A stretch of 64,000 nucleotides of DNA from JAPSGM01 sp963777045 (GTDB taxonomy: Bacteria > Chloroflexota > Limnocylindria > QHBO01), in assembly GCA_963777045.1 (NCBI GenBank), contig CAVZPD010000026.1, forward strand, positions 62,001-126,000. Reading direction: 5' to 3'. The notes beneath the pieces were generated by a model. The model was not told the DNA's origin. It made no database searches and was given only the letters and a program-made list of their open reading frames with translations. Every line of letters begins with the position of its first letter. Position 1 is the first letter of the stretch. Both the position numbers and the translations under genes were made by a program. Below, piece after piece: positions 25,294-34,493 of this stretch.

Positions 25294-27666
25294 CTAGAGC
25301 AGGGACTCCGGGTCCACGTCGATGGCCACGCCGCCCGGCGTGCGTTCCAGGGCTGCCAGGCGCGTGGCCTCATCGCTGGCCCGCAGCACGACCTGGAAGC
25401 GCCATCGTCCCGCCCGGCGCGCGACGTAGGCGGGCAAGGGACCGTGGACCTCGACGCCCTCGACGGCCGCAGCGGTCGCGGCCTGTCGTGCCCGCTCCTC
25501 GGCCCGGGCACGGTCGGGGTCGGCGACCAGCAGCCGCGCGAGCACCGTCGCCGGCGGATAGCCCAGCAGGCGTCGCCGCCCCAGCTCCTCATCGGCGAAG
25601 CGGTCGACGTCCATGGCGGCCGCTGCCCGGATGGCGTAGTGCTCGGGGGCGTAGGCCTGGACCAGGACCCGACCGGGCAGCGGCCCGCGGCCCGCACGAC
25701 CGGCGACCTGCGCCAGGAGCTGGAAGGTGCGCTCCGGGGCGAGGTAGTCGGGGAGGTTGAGCGTGACGTCGGCGGCGATCACCGCCGCCAGGGTGACCGA
25801 CGGGAGGTCGAGACCCTTGGCCGCGAGCTGCGTGCCGACCAGGACGTCCGATCGCCCGTCGCGGAAGTCGTCGTAGATCGATTCGAAGCTGCGGCGCGCG
25901 GCCAGCGCATCCGAGTCGAGCCGCGAGACGCGCAGGTCGGGCCGCAGGGCGACCACCTCCCCCTCGACCCGCTGCGTGCCGGCTCCGAAGTAGCGGATGC
26001 GCGCCGACCCGCAGGCAGGGCAGCGCTCCGGTGGCCGGGCCGTGCGGCCGCAGTGGTGGCAGCGCAGCGACTCCCCCACCGCGTGGTACACGAAGGGCAG
26101 GTCGCAGTCCGGGCAGCGAAGGCTCTCGCCGCAGTCGCGGCAGAGGACGAAGGTGGCGCTGCCGCGCCGGTTGATGAGCAGGATCGCCTGCTCGCTGGCG
26201 GGGCGAAGCCTCTCGAGTGCCTCCCGCAGGGGACGGGAGAAGATGGACCGGTTGCCCTCTGCCAGCTCGGCGCGCATGTCGACGACCTCGACGACGGGGG
26301 CGCTGCCGACGCGCCGCTCTCGGAGGCGTGCCCGCTCCACCATCCCGCCGCGCACGCGGGCCAGCGTGACGACGTCCGGTGTCGCGGTCCCGAGCACCAG
26401 GCGCGCACCAGTCAGTGCGGCCCGCCGTCGCCCGACCCAGCGGGCGTCGTAGCGCGGCGTGCGGTCCGACTTGTAGGCACCGTCGTGCGCCTCGTCGATG
26501 ACGACCAGGCCGAGTCGCTGCAGCGGAGCGAAGATCGCGGTGCGCGTCCCCACGACCAGGGAGGCTTCGCCGCGCAGGATGCGCCACCACTGGTCGTGCC
26601 GCTCGCCGGCCGAGAGGCCGGAGTGCAGGACCGCCAGCCGCTCAGCCACCAGCGGCCGGAGGCGGTCGGCGAGCTGCGGCACCATCGAGAGCTCCGGAAC
26701 GGCCACGATCGCCGTCTCGTCCCGCTCCACGCAGGCCGCCACCGCCGCGAGGTAGACCTCGGTCTTGCCGGCGGCGGCCACGCCCTCGAGCAGGAGCTCA
26801 CCGCCGGCGGCCAGCGCCTCGATCCTGTCGACCGCGGCCGCCTGCTCATCGGCCAGCTCATGGCGGACGGCTTCCAGGCTGAGCCGATGCCCCAGCGGAT
26901 CGCGCTCGACCACGCGCCAGTCCAGCTCGGCGGCCCCGATGGCCGCCAGGCGTCGCGCCGGAGAGAGGAGGTTTGCCGCCTCCGCGCCCAGCTGCTCGGC
27001 AAGTTCCGGCAGCGTTCGCTCACCGCCGTCGAGGGCTTCGAGCAGCGCACGCTGGAGGGGTGCCCGCCGGGACGGCTCGGGGGCGCCGGGAATCGCGCGC
27101 AGGACGCGGACGCGCCGTTCACCGACCTCCGGCGGCCGCAGCTCCCAGCGGGGGCGGATCGCGCCGCTCCGTCGCAGCCGCTCGATCCACGCCTCTCGGC
27201 CCCTGGCCGGCGCCAGCCGTCGCAGTGCAGCATCCCCGAACATGCCATCGGCGGCTCCCGCGGCCAGCTCGCGGAGTGCGGCCGGGGGCTCGCTGCTGCT
27301 GCCGTCGACCATCCAGCGGCGCTGCAGCCGTGACTCGAGGCCTGGTGGCAGCATCGCCGCCATGGTCGTCCCGACCGGAGCGCGGTAGTAGACCGCGATC
27401 TGCTCGGCGAGCTCGAGCAGGTCCGGCGTGAGCATCGGTCCGGAGACGATCCCCTGGACCTCCCGCAGTTCGGTCCCCTCCTCCACTGCCCCCGCTCCCG
27501 GGAGCAGGTAGCCCAGTGCCAGCCGGCGTCCGTAGGCGACCAGCAGCAGTGACCCCGGCGCGGCCTCCGCCATCTCGGCGGGCAGGCGGTAGCTGAAGGT
27601 GCGCTCCGGACGGTCGGCCACGGCGTCGACCGCCACGCGGACGACGCGCTCCTGCCCCTCGCTCAC
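25294..27666 (-). CDS. priA: Primosomal helicase PriA
   Basis: 3'-5' helicase that reloads the replisome at stalled forks. 790 residues. N-terminal DNA-binding region (VVRVAVDAVADRPERTFSYRLP), helicase motifs AAGKTEVYLAA, VVIDEAHDGAYKSD, LGTATPDVVTLAR, LLINRRGSA, and the zinc-binding Cys array CRDCGESLRCPDC ... CHHCG ... CPACGS. VLVGTQLAAKGLDLPSV and VAGRAGRG follow. GTG 27666 is chosen because it starts at the conserved N-terminus, 8 bases after the gmk stop. The upstream neighbour gmk and downstream def-fmt form a frequent bacterial gene order. Confidence 0.96.
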   Translation of the reverse strand: MSEGQERVVRVAVDAVADRPERTFSYRLPAEMAEAAPGSLLLVAYGRRLALGYLLPGAGAVEEGTELREVQGIVSGPMLTPDLLELAEQIAVYYRAPVGTTMAAMLPPGLESRLQRRWMVDGSSSEPPAALRELAAGAADGMFGDAALRRLAPARGREAWIERLRRSGAIRPRWELRPPEVGERRVRVLRAIPGAPEPSRRAPLQRALLEALDGGERTLPELAEQLGAEAANLLSPARRLAAIGAAELDWRVVERDPLGHRLSLEAVRHELADEQAAAVDRIEALAAGGELLLEGVAAAGKTEVYLAAVAACVERDETAIVAVPELSMVPQLADRLRPLVAERLAVLHSGLSAGERHDQWWRILRGEASLVVGTRTAIFAPLQRLGLVVIDEAHDGAYKSDRTPRYDARWVGRRRAALTGARLVLGTATPDVVTLARVRGGMVERARLRERRVGSAPVVEVVDMRAELAEGNRSIFSRPLREALERLRPASEQAILLINRRGSATFVLCRDCGESLRCPDCDLPFVYHAVGESLRCHHCGRTARPPERCPACGSARIRYFGAGTQRVEGEVVALRPDLRVSRLDSDALAARRSFESIYDDFRDGRSDVLVGTQLAAKGLDLPSVTLAAVIAADVTLNLPDYLAPERTFQLLAQVAGRAGRGPLPGRVLVQAYAPEHYAIRAAAAMDVDRFADEELGRRRLLGYPPATVLARLLVADPDRARAEERARQAATAAAVEGVEVHGPLPAYVARRAGRWRFQVVLRASDEATRLAALERTPGGVAIDVDPESLL

Positions 27667-27676
27667 GGCGAGCGCC

Positions 27677-28306
27677 TCAGACGTCGACGCGCCGTGGTGG
27701 GTCGCGTCGCGCCTCAGCCTGGATGATCTCCCAGATGCGGTCCGCGGCGGCGTCGGGGTGGCCCGTCTCGTTGACGATGACGTAGTCGTAGTCGCCGCTG
27801 GCGGCCATCTCGCGCTCTGCGTTGCTGCGCCGGACGGCGAGCGAATCGGCATTCTCCGAGCCACGTCCCGCCAGCCGCGAGTCGAGGTCCTCCATCGAGG
27901 GCGGCATGACGAAGATCAGCAGCGCGTCGGGCACCTTGGTTCGGACCGAACGCGCGCCCTGTGGATCGATGGTCAGGATGGCATCGCGGCCGGCGGCCAG
28001 GATCCCGCGCACCTGCTCGATCGGCGTCCCGTACCAGTTTCCATGGACGCTCGCCGACTCGAGCAGGCCGCCCTCCGCCAATAGCCGGTCGAACTCCTCC
28101 GGCGCCATGAAGTGGTAGTGGACCTTGTCGATCTCGCCGGGCCGACGATCACGTGTGGTGGCCGTCACGATGGGCACGACCTGCGGCCGCGCGGCAGCCA
28201 GCTGGGCAACGATGGTGCTCTTCCCCACGCCCGACGGCCCCGACACGACAACCAGCATCGGGTGCGGGAAGGTCATCCGCTTGTCCGGCTCCACCTCCTC
28301 GGTCAC
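27677..28306 (-). CDS. gmk: Guanylate kinase
   Basis: Phosphorylates GMP to GDP. 209 residues: P-loop VVSGPSGVGKSTIV, then TTRDRRPGEIDKVHYHF (GMP-binding Arg/Tyr) and the lid region. GTG 28306 overlaps the stop of the pseudouridine synthase gene (GTGA). Internal ATGs at codons 11 and 17 are also possible starts; the second gives the shortest P-loop-proximal form. Confidence 0.96.
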   Translation of the reverse strand: MTEEVEPDKRMTFPHPMLVVVSGPSGVGKSTIVAQLAAARPQVVPIVTATTRDRRPGEIDKVHYHFMAPEEFDRLLAEGGLLESASVHGNWYGTPIEQVRGILAAGRDAILTIDPQGARSVRTKVPDALLIFVMPPSMEDLDSRLAGRGSENADSLAVRRSNAEREMAASGDYDYVIVNETGHPDAAADRIWEIIQAEARRDPPRRVDV

Positions 28307-29280
28307 CGCGTCACCTCCTCCACCTCTGCGCCGACGCCCCGCGGCAGGGCTTCCGACTCTAGCCCAACCACCGACAGGCAGGCGGCCAGATCAGGCGGAA
28401 GAGCGCTCCAGGCGCGCAGGCGGCGGCCGTCGAGCGGACGTTCCAGGCCCAGTCGGGCGGCGTGCAGGAACTGGCGAGCCAGGCCTCCGGGCCCGGTGCC
28501 CCCGCCGTAGCGCTCGTCGCCGACGATCGGCAGGTGCAGGTAGGACAGGTGGGCGCGGATCTGGTGCGTGCGGCCCGTGCGCGGCCGCAGGCCGAGCAGG
28601 GCGTAACCCGGCCTCGCCGCGAGCAGCTCGTAGTCGGTCACCGCCTCGCGGCCCCCGGCCACGACCGCCATCCGCTGCCGATCCCGCGGGTCGCGGCCGA
28701 CCGGCGCCTCGATCCGTCCCCTCGGGGCCGGCGCGTCGCCGCGCACCAGCGCGACGTACTCTTTCTCGATCGCGTGGGCGGCGAACTGGCGCATCAGGCT
28801 CTGCTGGGCCGCGTCGGTCTTGGCCACCAGCAGGAGGCCGGACGTGTCCTTGTCGAGCCGGTGCACGATGCCCGGCCGCCCCACCCCGGCGATCGAGCCG
28901 AGCGGCTCCCCACGCTCCTCGGCGCGACCCAGCAGGGCATTAACCAGCGTCCCGGTGGCATGCCCCGCGCTGGGGTGCACGACGAGGCCGGCCGGCTTGT
29001 CGACCACGAGCATGGTGGCGTCCTCGTACGCGATCGTCAGCGGAATGCGTTCGGGGAGCATCGTTCGGTCCGGGGGCGCCGAGAGCTCCACCGTCACGTA
29101 CTCGCCGCCGTGCAGCCGTTCGCTGGCCCTTCCCCGCCGGCCATCGACCAGCGCGCGGCCGTCGGAGATGAGCCGCTGGGCGTGGGCCCGGCTGATGCCG
29201 GCCACCTGCGTCACCGCGAGGTCGAGCCGGCCGGCTGGTGCGGGCCCCTCGGCCCGCCGCTCCCCGGTGGTCGGGCTCAC
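28303..29280 (-). CDS. RluA/RluD-family 23S rRNA pseudouridine synthase
   Basis: Isomerises uridine to pseudouridine in rRNA, most likely the RluD targets of helix 69, though RluA-family specificity cannot be read from sequence. 325 residues: S4 RNA-binding domain at about 17-65 (RLDLAVTQVAGISRAHAQRLIS), then the catalytic domain with the Asp motif VHRLDKDTSGLLLVAKT, KEYVALVRG, and the C-terminal LRPRTGRTHQIRAHL. It overlaps lspA by 4 bases. Confidence 0.94.
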   Translation of the reverse strand: MSPTTGERRAEGPAPAGRLDLAVTQVAGISRAHAQRLISDGRALVDGRRGRASERLHGGEYVTVELSAPPDRTMLPERIPLTIAYEDATMLVVDKPAGLVVHPSAGHATGTLVNALLGRAEERGEPLGSIAGVGRPGIVHRLDKDTSGLLLVAKTDAAQQSLMRQFAAHAIEKEYVALVRGDAPAPRGRIEAPVGRDPRDRQRMAVVAGGREAVTDYELLAARPGYALLGLRPRTGRTHQIRAHLSYLHLPIVGDERYGGGTGPGGLARQFLHAARLGLERPLDGRRLRAWSALPPDLAACLSVVGLESEALPRGVGAEVEEVTR

Positions 29281-29792
29281 GAGGCTGGAGCCGTGCGGCG
29301 CGGCTCCAGCAGGACGAGGTACGCGACCAGCAGGCTGATGCCGACGGTGATGCCGGCATCGGCGATGTTCCAGGTCGGGAAGCGCGTGTCGCCGAAGCCG
29401 ACGCTGATGAAGTCGGTGACGTACCCCTGTCGCAGGCGATCGGCCAGGTTACCGATGGAGCCACCGAGGAGCATCCCCAGGATCAGCTGCAGCCAGATCG
29501 ACCGGCCGTGGAAGGCCTGGTGGAAGTAGGCCACCATCCCGAGCGCCAGCACGTGCACGACGTAGAACAGGATGATGCTGCCCTCGAACTGGAAGAGGCT
29601 GAAGGCCGAGCCGGCATTCCGGACGTGCCAGATCATCACGAAGTCGCCCAGCAGCTCGCGGCTGCCGTTGAACGGCACGTTCCCAACCACCATCGCCTTC
29701 GTGACCTGGTCGGCGATGAGCCACGTCAGCGCCGTGATGCCCAGGGCCGCCAGCTCGGTGCGGCGGCGGCTCGGGGGCGCATCGGGGGTCAT
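29277..29792 (-). CDS. lspA: Lipoprotein signal peptidase
   Basis: Membrane aspartyl protease that removes signal peptides from prolipoproteins. 171 residues with four membrane helices. The catalytic motifs are NAGSAFSLF (NxGxAF class) and GGSIGNLADRLRQGYVTDFI (GNxxDR ... D). The window encodes several lipobox proteins that would be its substrates. Next to the rluD-type gene, a very common pairing. Confidence 0.96.
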   Translation of the reverse strand: MTPDAPPSRRRTELAALGITALTWLIADQVTKAMVVGNVPFNGSRELLGDFVMIWHVRNAGSAFSLFQFEGSIILFYVVHVLALGMVAYFHQAFHGRSIWLQLILGMLLGGSIGNLADRLRQGYVTDFISVGFGDTRFPTWNIADAGITVGISLLVAYLVLLEPRRTAPAS

Positions 29793-29818
29793 GCGCCGAT
29801 GGTACGCGATGCCGCCGC

Positions 29819-32800
29819 TCAGGCGCGTCCGACCGCCAGCCGCAGCTTCTCGCCTTCAACCTGCAGCTCCTCCCCGGCATCGGTCGCCTCCAGGCTCGCC
29901 TTCGCGCCGATGCGCAGGTCCACCGCCAGCACCTCCTCCGCCAGCCACTCGCGGAACGGCAGCAGGCGCTCGGCAACCGAGCCGCCGCCGTCGATCGAGA
30001 CCCTGATCCGATCACTGATCTCGTAGCCGGCCTCCTTGCGCAGGCTCTGCAGCCGGTGTCCGACCTCGCGGGCCAGGCCCTCGGCCTCCAGCTCGGGTGT
30101 CAGCTCGGTGTCGAGGGCCACCAGCAGGTCGCCCTCCTCGGCGACCCGGTACCCGGGGCGTGCCCGGGCGGTGAGCTGGAACTCGTCCGGCGCCAGCTCG
30201 ATGCCGCTCACCTCGACGCGCCCGTCGTCGAGCAGCCGCCAGGTCCCGGCCTTCGCACCGGCCATGATGGGGCCGACCTGGCTCCCCCGCCGCGGCCCGA
30301 TCACCGGCAGCAGCGGGAAGAGCGAGCGCTCGACCATCTCCGACTCGTCGTCGAGGACCTCCAGGGCCTTCACGTTCAGCTCCTCGAGGACATGCGTGAC
30401 CAGCTCTGCGTCGACGCCAGGCTCGGCGCTGAGGCTGCCACCCGCGGCGGCCGGCAGTTTGACGCGGACGGCAGGCAGCGGCTGGCGCGTCCGCACGCCC
30501 GATGCGGCGCGGGCGGTGCGACCCAGGGCCACGACGCGGCGCGCGAGGTCCACCGATGCCTCCGTGGAGGCGTCGCGCAGCTCCGGGCGCTGGTCGGGAA
30601 AGTCGACCAGGTGGACGCTGTCGGGCGCATCGGCGTCGACGGCGGTGACGAGGTTCTGCCAGATGGCATCCGCGAAGTGCGGCACGAACGGCGCGAGCAG
30701 GCGTGTCACGTCGACGAGCACGCGGTACAGCGTGGCGTAGGCGGCGCGCTTGTCGGCATCCAGCTCGCCCTTCCAGAATCGGCGTCGGTTGCGCCGCACG
30801 TACCAGTTCGACAGCTCGTCGACGAAGGCCTCGATCGCCCGCGTGGCGCGCATCGCGTCGTAGTTGTCGAGCGCGCTGCGCACATCACCGATCAGCGCCT
30901 CCAGCCGCGACAGGATCCAGCGATCGAGCAGCGTGCGGGATCCGGCATCTCCATCGGTCCCGTCCGGCGTCCAGCCGTCCAGGCGCGCGTAGGTCACGAA
31001 GAAGCCGTACGTGTTCCAGACCGGCAGGAAGAAGCGGCGCACCTCCTCGTGGGCCAGGTGGTAGCCGAAGTTCATGTTGGTCGCCGGGTTGGTGGCGCTG
31101 AACATCCAGCGCATGACGTCGGCGCCGATCTCCGCTGCGGCGTCGTCGAACCAGATCGCGTTGCCCTTGGACTTGTGCATCTCCTCGCCCGACTCGTCGC
31201 GGAGGAGCGCGTAGCCGAAGAGCGTGCGCATCGGCGCCTCGCCGGTCATCACCGTGCACTCGGTCAGGAGGGCGTAGAACCAGTTGCGGAACTGGCCGGG
31301 GAAGGACTCGCTGATCCAGTCCGCCGGGTACCAGCGCGCCCAGTAGTCGCGGTCGGAGTTCCACTTCAGCGTGGAGAGCCCGACGATTCCGGCGTCGAGC
31401 CATGGATTTCCCACGTCGTGCGTCCGCCGCGCCCGCCCCCCGCAGGAGGCACACTCCACCTCCACCCCGTCAATCCAGGGCCGGTGCGGCGAGTGGCCCT
31501 CGAACTCGTCCCAGCCCGCCACGGCCCGCTCCCGCAGCTCGTCGTGCGAGCCGATGATCTCCCAGCCGTCGCACTCGGTGCACTCCCAGATCGGCAGCGC
31601 CAGCCCGTAGTAGCGCTTCTTGCTGATCATCCAGTCGGACATGTTGCGCAGCCAGTCGAGCTCGCGCTCCTCGAGGCCGATCCCCTCCGGGAGCCACTTC
31701 ACCGTGCGCGTCGCGTCGGAGAGCAGCTCCCGCAGCGGATCCATGGCGATGAACCACTCGTCCACCAGCCGGAAGACGACCTGCGTGCCGCAGCGCCAGC
31801 AGACCGGGTACGAGTGGCGGTACTGCTGCCGGGCCACCAGGCGCCCCTTGACTTCCAGGTCGTCGGCCACCTCGCGGGCGAGGTCGGCGCCACCGGGGTC
31901 ATCGGCGCCGGCGTAGCGGCCGGTCTGCCAGCCGAAGCCGGGCTTGAAGACGCCGAACTCGTCGATCGGGTCGATCACGGCCAGGTCGTTGGCCTTCGAG
32001 AGCGCGAAGTCCTCCTGCCCGGCGCCCGGTGCGATGTGCACGATGCCGGTCCCCTCTTCGTCCGACACCTCGTCCCAGGCGATCACGCGGTGCTCGACGC
32101 CCGCCACCGCCTCGAACTCGTCGAATGGCCCCGCGTAGGTGAGTCCCACCAGCTCCGCGCCCTTCGCCTCTTCCAGCACGGTTGCGTCCGGCACGACGCG
32201 CTGTCGCGATCCGGCGCTCACCCACCAGCGCCGCCCGTCACGCCCCTCCACCAGCTCGTAGCTGAGCTCGGGGTGCACGGCGGCCGCCACGTTGGAGGAG
32301 AGCGTCCAGGGCGTCGTCGTCCAGACGAGGACGTCCTCGTCCTCGCGCCCCGGCGTCGTGAGCGGCAGGCGGATCGTCAGCGACAGGTGCGACAGCTCGC
32401 GGTAGCCCTCGGTCGCCAGCTCCTGGTTGGAGAGCCCGGTCCCGCAGCGCGGGCACCACGGCATGACGTCGTGCCCGCGGTAGACGAGGCCCTTGCGGTG
32501 GCACTCCGCCAGGAAGGCCCAGATCGTGTAGTTGTTCTCGTCCGAGTTCGTGTAGTAGCTGTTCTCCCAGTCCATCCACATCCCGAGCCGGATCGACTGC
32601 TCGGTGATCCGTCCGGCGAACTTCGCGACCCGCGCCTTGCAGAAGTCGACGAAGCGGTCGATCCCGTAGTGCTCGATGTCGCGCTTGTTGCGGAAGCCCA
32701 GCTCCTTCTCGGCCTCCACCTCGATCCAGAGGCCCTGGCAGTCGAAGCCGTTCTGGTAGCGCTGCTTCTCTCCCAGCATGGTGTGGTAGCGCTGGTAGAG

Positions 32801-33001
32801 GTCCTTGTAGGTGCGGCCCCAGGCGTGGTGCACGCCCATCGGGTTGTTGGCGGTGATCGGCCCGTCCAGGAACGAGTAGCGCGTCTCGGACGCGTCGTTA
32901 CGTGACAGGTAGCGCGCCATGGTGCGGCGCTCGCGCCATACCTCGATCTGCTCCAGCTCCAGCGCCGGAAGGTCCAGCTTGCTCGATACCGGCTTGAACA
33001 A
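29819..33001 (-). CDS. ileS: Isoleucyl-tRNA synthetase
   Basis: Charges tRNA-Ile; 1060 residues. It is the class I form with the variant motif NNPMGVHHAWGRTYKD in place of canonical HIGH, an editing domain (VLVWTTTPWTLSSNVAAAVHP), the signature MHKSKGN (KMSKS equivalent) and a C-terminal anticodon domain with the extension seen in the longer type-2 enzymes. The start is TTG at 33001, directly after GGAGG and 23 bases after the hairpin of a T-box attenuator. The same frame is open further upstream, but that part is the T-box RNA and not protein. Followed closely by lspA. Confidence 0.97.
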   Translation of the reverse strand: MFKPVSSKLDLPALELEQIEVWRERRTMARYLSRNDASETRYSFLDGPITANNPMGVHHAWGRTYKDLYQRYHTMLGEKQRYQNGFDCQGLWIEVEAEKELGFRNKRDIEHYGIDRFVDFCKARVAKFAGRITEQSIRLGMWMDWENSYYTNSDENNYTIWAFLAECHRKGLVYRGHDVMPWCPRCGTGLSNQELATEGYRELSHLSLTIRLPLTTPGREDEDVLVWTTTPWTLSSNVAAAVHPELSYELVEGRDGRRWWVSAGSRQRVVPDATVLEEAKGAELVGLTYAGPFDEFEAVAGVEHRVIAWDEVSDEEGTGIVHIAPGAGQEDFALSKANDLAVIDPIDEFGVFKPGFGWQTGRYAGADDPGGADLAREVADDLEVKGRLVARQQYRHSYPVCWRCGTQVVFRLVDEWFIAMDPLRELLSDATRTVKWLPEGIGLEERELDWLRNMSDWMISKKRYYGLALPIWECTECDGWEIIGSHDELRERAVAGWDEFEGHSPHRPWIDGVEVECASCGGRARRTHDVGNPWLDAGIVGLSTLKWNSDRDYWARWYPADWISESFPGQFRNWFYALLTECTVMTGEAPMRTLFGYALLRDESGEEMHKSKGNAIWFDDAAAEIGADVMRWMFSATNPATNMNFGYHLAHEEVRRFFLPVWNTYGFFVTYARLDGWTPDGTDGDAGSRTLLDRWILSRLEALIGDVRSALDNYDAMRATRAIEAFVDELSNWYVRRNRRRFWKGELDADKRAAYATLYRVLVDVTRLLAPFVPHFADAIWQNLVTAVDADAPDSVHLVDFPDQRPELRDASTEASVDLARRVVALGRTARAASGVRTRQPLPAVRVKLPAAAGGSLSAEPGVDAELVTHVLEELNVKALEVLDDESEMVERSLFPLLPVIGPRRGSQVGPIMAGAKAGTWRLLDDGRVEVSGIELAPDEFQLTARARPGYRVAEEGDLLVALDTELTPELEAEGLAREVGHRLQSLRKEAGYEISDRIRVSIDGGGSVAERLLPFREWLAEEVLAVDLRIGAKASLEATDAGEELQVEGEKLRLAVGRA

Positions 33002-33009
33002 CTTGCCTC

Positions 33010-33328
33010 CAACAACACGAAACCCGCCCCGGAAACCATCCGGGACGGGAGCGTCTTCGACGACTTCCCGCGGTACCACCCGCGCTTGACCGATGCAGAT
33101 CGGTCCTCTCATGCACCACGGATCCCGCATGGGCCGATGGCGCCGCCTCCTGCTATCGGGTGGCGCACCCGGGAGGCGTTACCCACGGCCACGACCGCTT
33201 GGCGCCTCCGGCTCTGGAGGGATCTCTCACCGTCGTCGGTGCCCGCCCGCTCTCACCATCCGGGCTCGCTCGTGGACCGATTCCGACGGGAGCACTGCTC
33301 CGTCACTGCCATCTTTGGATGTCGAGCG
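33010..33328 (-). ncRNA. T-box riboswitch controlling ileS
   Basis: A tRNA-sensing leader. The T-box sequence GGGTGGTACCGCGG lies at 33066-33083. Stem III is GACCGAT-CTGC-ATCGGTC just upstream. The distal Stem I motif AGCGAGCC ... GGATGGTGAGAGC is at about 33242-33271. The terminator is CCGTCCCGG / CCGGGGCGG (33040-33048 with 33024-33032), loop ATGGTTT, followed by a T-rich stretch. CGTCCC after the T-box can pair either with the T-box arm (antiterminator) or in the terminator. Uncharged tRNA-Ile would therefore allow read-through into ileS. I did not resolve the specifier codon with certainty. Confidence 0.93.
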
Positions 33329-33357
33329 ATGGTCGCAGCGCCGCAAGCCTCTGTCAA
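33329..33357 (-). promoter_or_regulatory. Promoter of the T-box-ileS transcript
   Basis: Perfect TTGACA (33352-33357) directly after the stop of the PH-like membrane gene, then 17 bases and GACCAT (33329-33334). This is the only exact -35 consensus I found placed correctly before a gene. Confidence 0.65.
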
Positions 33358-34491
33358 TCAGGCGAGCAGGGCGCGCCCGAGCAGGATCAGCGTGCAGGCG
33401 GCCGTCACCACCACCAGGCCCAGCAGCCGCGGGAACCAGGCTCGCGCTGCGAGCGCCCCCAGGGCGGCCAGCGGGCCGGCCAGGGCGAGGCCGATCGAGA
33501 GCTGCTCCACCTCGGTCACGCCACGCTCGAGCCCGCCGGTGATCGTGCCGGCAACCCACAGCACCACGGCAGCGAAGAGCGGGACCGCCGCCATCAGCAG
33601 GGAGACCGCGCGACCGCGCGGGATCGCCTGCGGAGTTCGTAGTCGCGGCCGGGGAATGGCGATGCGAGGCAGGGACGGCCGGCGACGCACCTCGTCGAGC
33701 TGGGATGCTCCAGCGGGCACCTCCGCGGACGCCGCCGCGGAGGCTCGCGATGCCGCCAGCTCGCGGGCCCGGTGCTCGGCCTCTGCCGCCGCCAGCGCGG
33801 CCGCGCGCTCCGCCGCCAGGCGCTCCTCGAGCAGGGTCCGCTCGATCCCGGTCAGCGGCCGCGGCGTCACGTCTGCCGGCTCGGGCGCGGGCACCGCGAT
33901 CTGTTCCATCAGGGGCGCCATGGGGATCGCCCGCGCCCGCGCCGCCACCTGGTCCAGGCGCTGCTGTACGCGTGCCGCTGCGGCGAGGGCTTCGAGGAAC
34001 TGCTCCTCCGAGCTCGGTGCCACAGCGATCCGGCCGGCGTCGGTCGGCACCAGGATGACGGCGCTGCTTCGGGCCAGCCGCACCAGCTGGATCGTCTCCT
34101 CGCCACGCAGGCGTGCGCTGCCCAGGCCCCATCCGAAGAAGCCGATGCGGGGCCGGAGCTTCGCGGCCCGTTCGCCGCTGAGCGGGACACGCGTCACGGC
34201 GCCACGGGCCAGGGCGTAGCGTCGATCCGATCCGATCCAGCGCAGGCGGAGCGTCGATACCTCGACGTCGAGCCGGACGGTCGTCACCACGGCCAGCAGG
34301 TAGAGCGCCAGCCCGGCCGTGATGGCGGCCACGGCCAGCAGGGGGTACGCCTTCAGGTCGGGGAGGAGCACCAGCCCCGCGACCGCGGCGATGAGGCCGA
34401 TGGCGACCAGCACCAGCGGCGCGACGACGAGCCGCCGCAGGGAGCGCGCCAGCGGAATGCGGGCGATGGCAACGACGGCCGAATCGGGCAT
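33358..34491 (-). CDS. Membrane protein with PH-like domain
   Basis: 377 residues. Two membrane helices near the N-terminus (about 20-65), then a bacterial PH-like segment (LDVEVSTLRLRWIGSDRRYALARGAVTRVPL ... GFFGWGLGSARL ... ILVPTDAGRIAVAPSSEEQFLEAL), a Pro/Ala/Glu-rich helical linker, and two more membrane helices near the C-terminus. The PH-like assignment rests on the W/R-rich beta pattern and on the family habit of coupling this domain to two helices. It is the second gene after the glycosyltransferase gene and ends where the ileS promoter starts. Function unknown. Confidence 0.72.
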   Translation of the reverse strand: MPDSAVVAIARIPLARSLRRLVVAPLVLVAIGLIAAVAGLVLLPDLKAYPLLAVAAITAGLALYLLAVVTTVRLDVEVSTLRLRWIGSDRRYALARGAVTRVPLSGERAAKLRPRIGFFGWGLGSARLRGEETIQLVRLARSSAVILVPTDAGRIAVAPSSEEQFLEALAAAARVQQRLDQVAARARAIPMAPLMEQIAVPAPEPADVTPRPLTGIERTLLEERLAAERAAALAAAEAEHRARELAASRASAAASAEVPAGASQLDEVRRRPSLPRIAIPRPRLRTPQAIPRGRAVSLLMAAVPLFAAVVLWVAGTITGGLERGVTEVEQLSIGLALAGPLAALGALAARAWFPRLLGLVVVTAACTLILLGRALLA

Positions 34492-34493
34492 GG

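Noticed and set aside
33002..33130. Extending ileS upstream by 43 codons in the open frame.
   Set aside because: That stretch is the T-box and its terminator hairpin, and a good GGAGG-TTG start follows.
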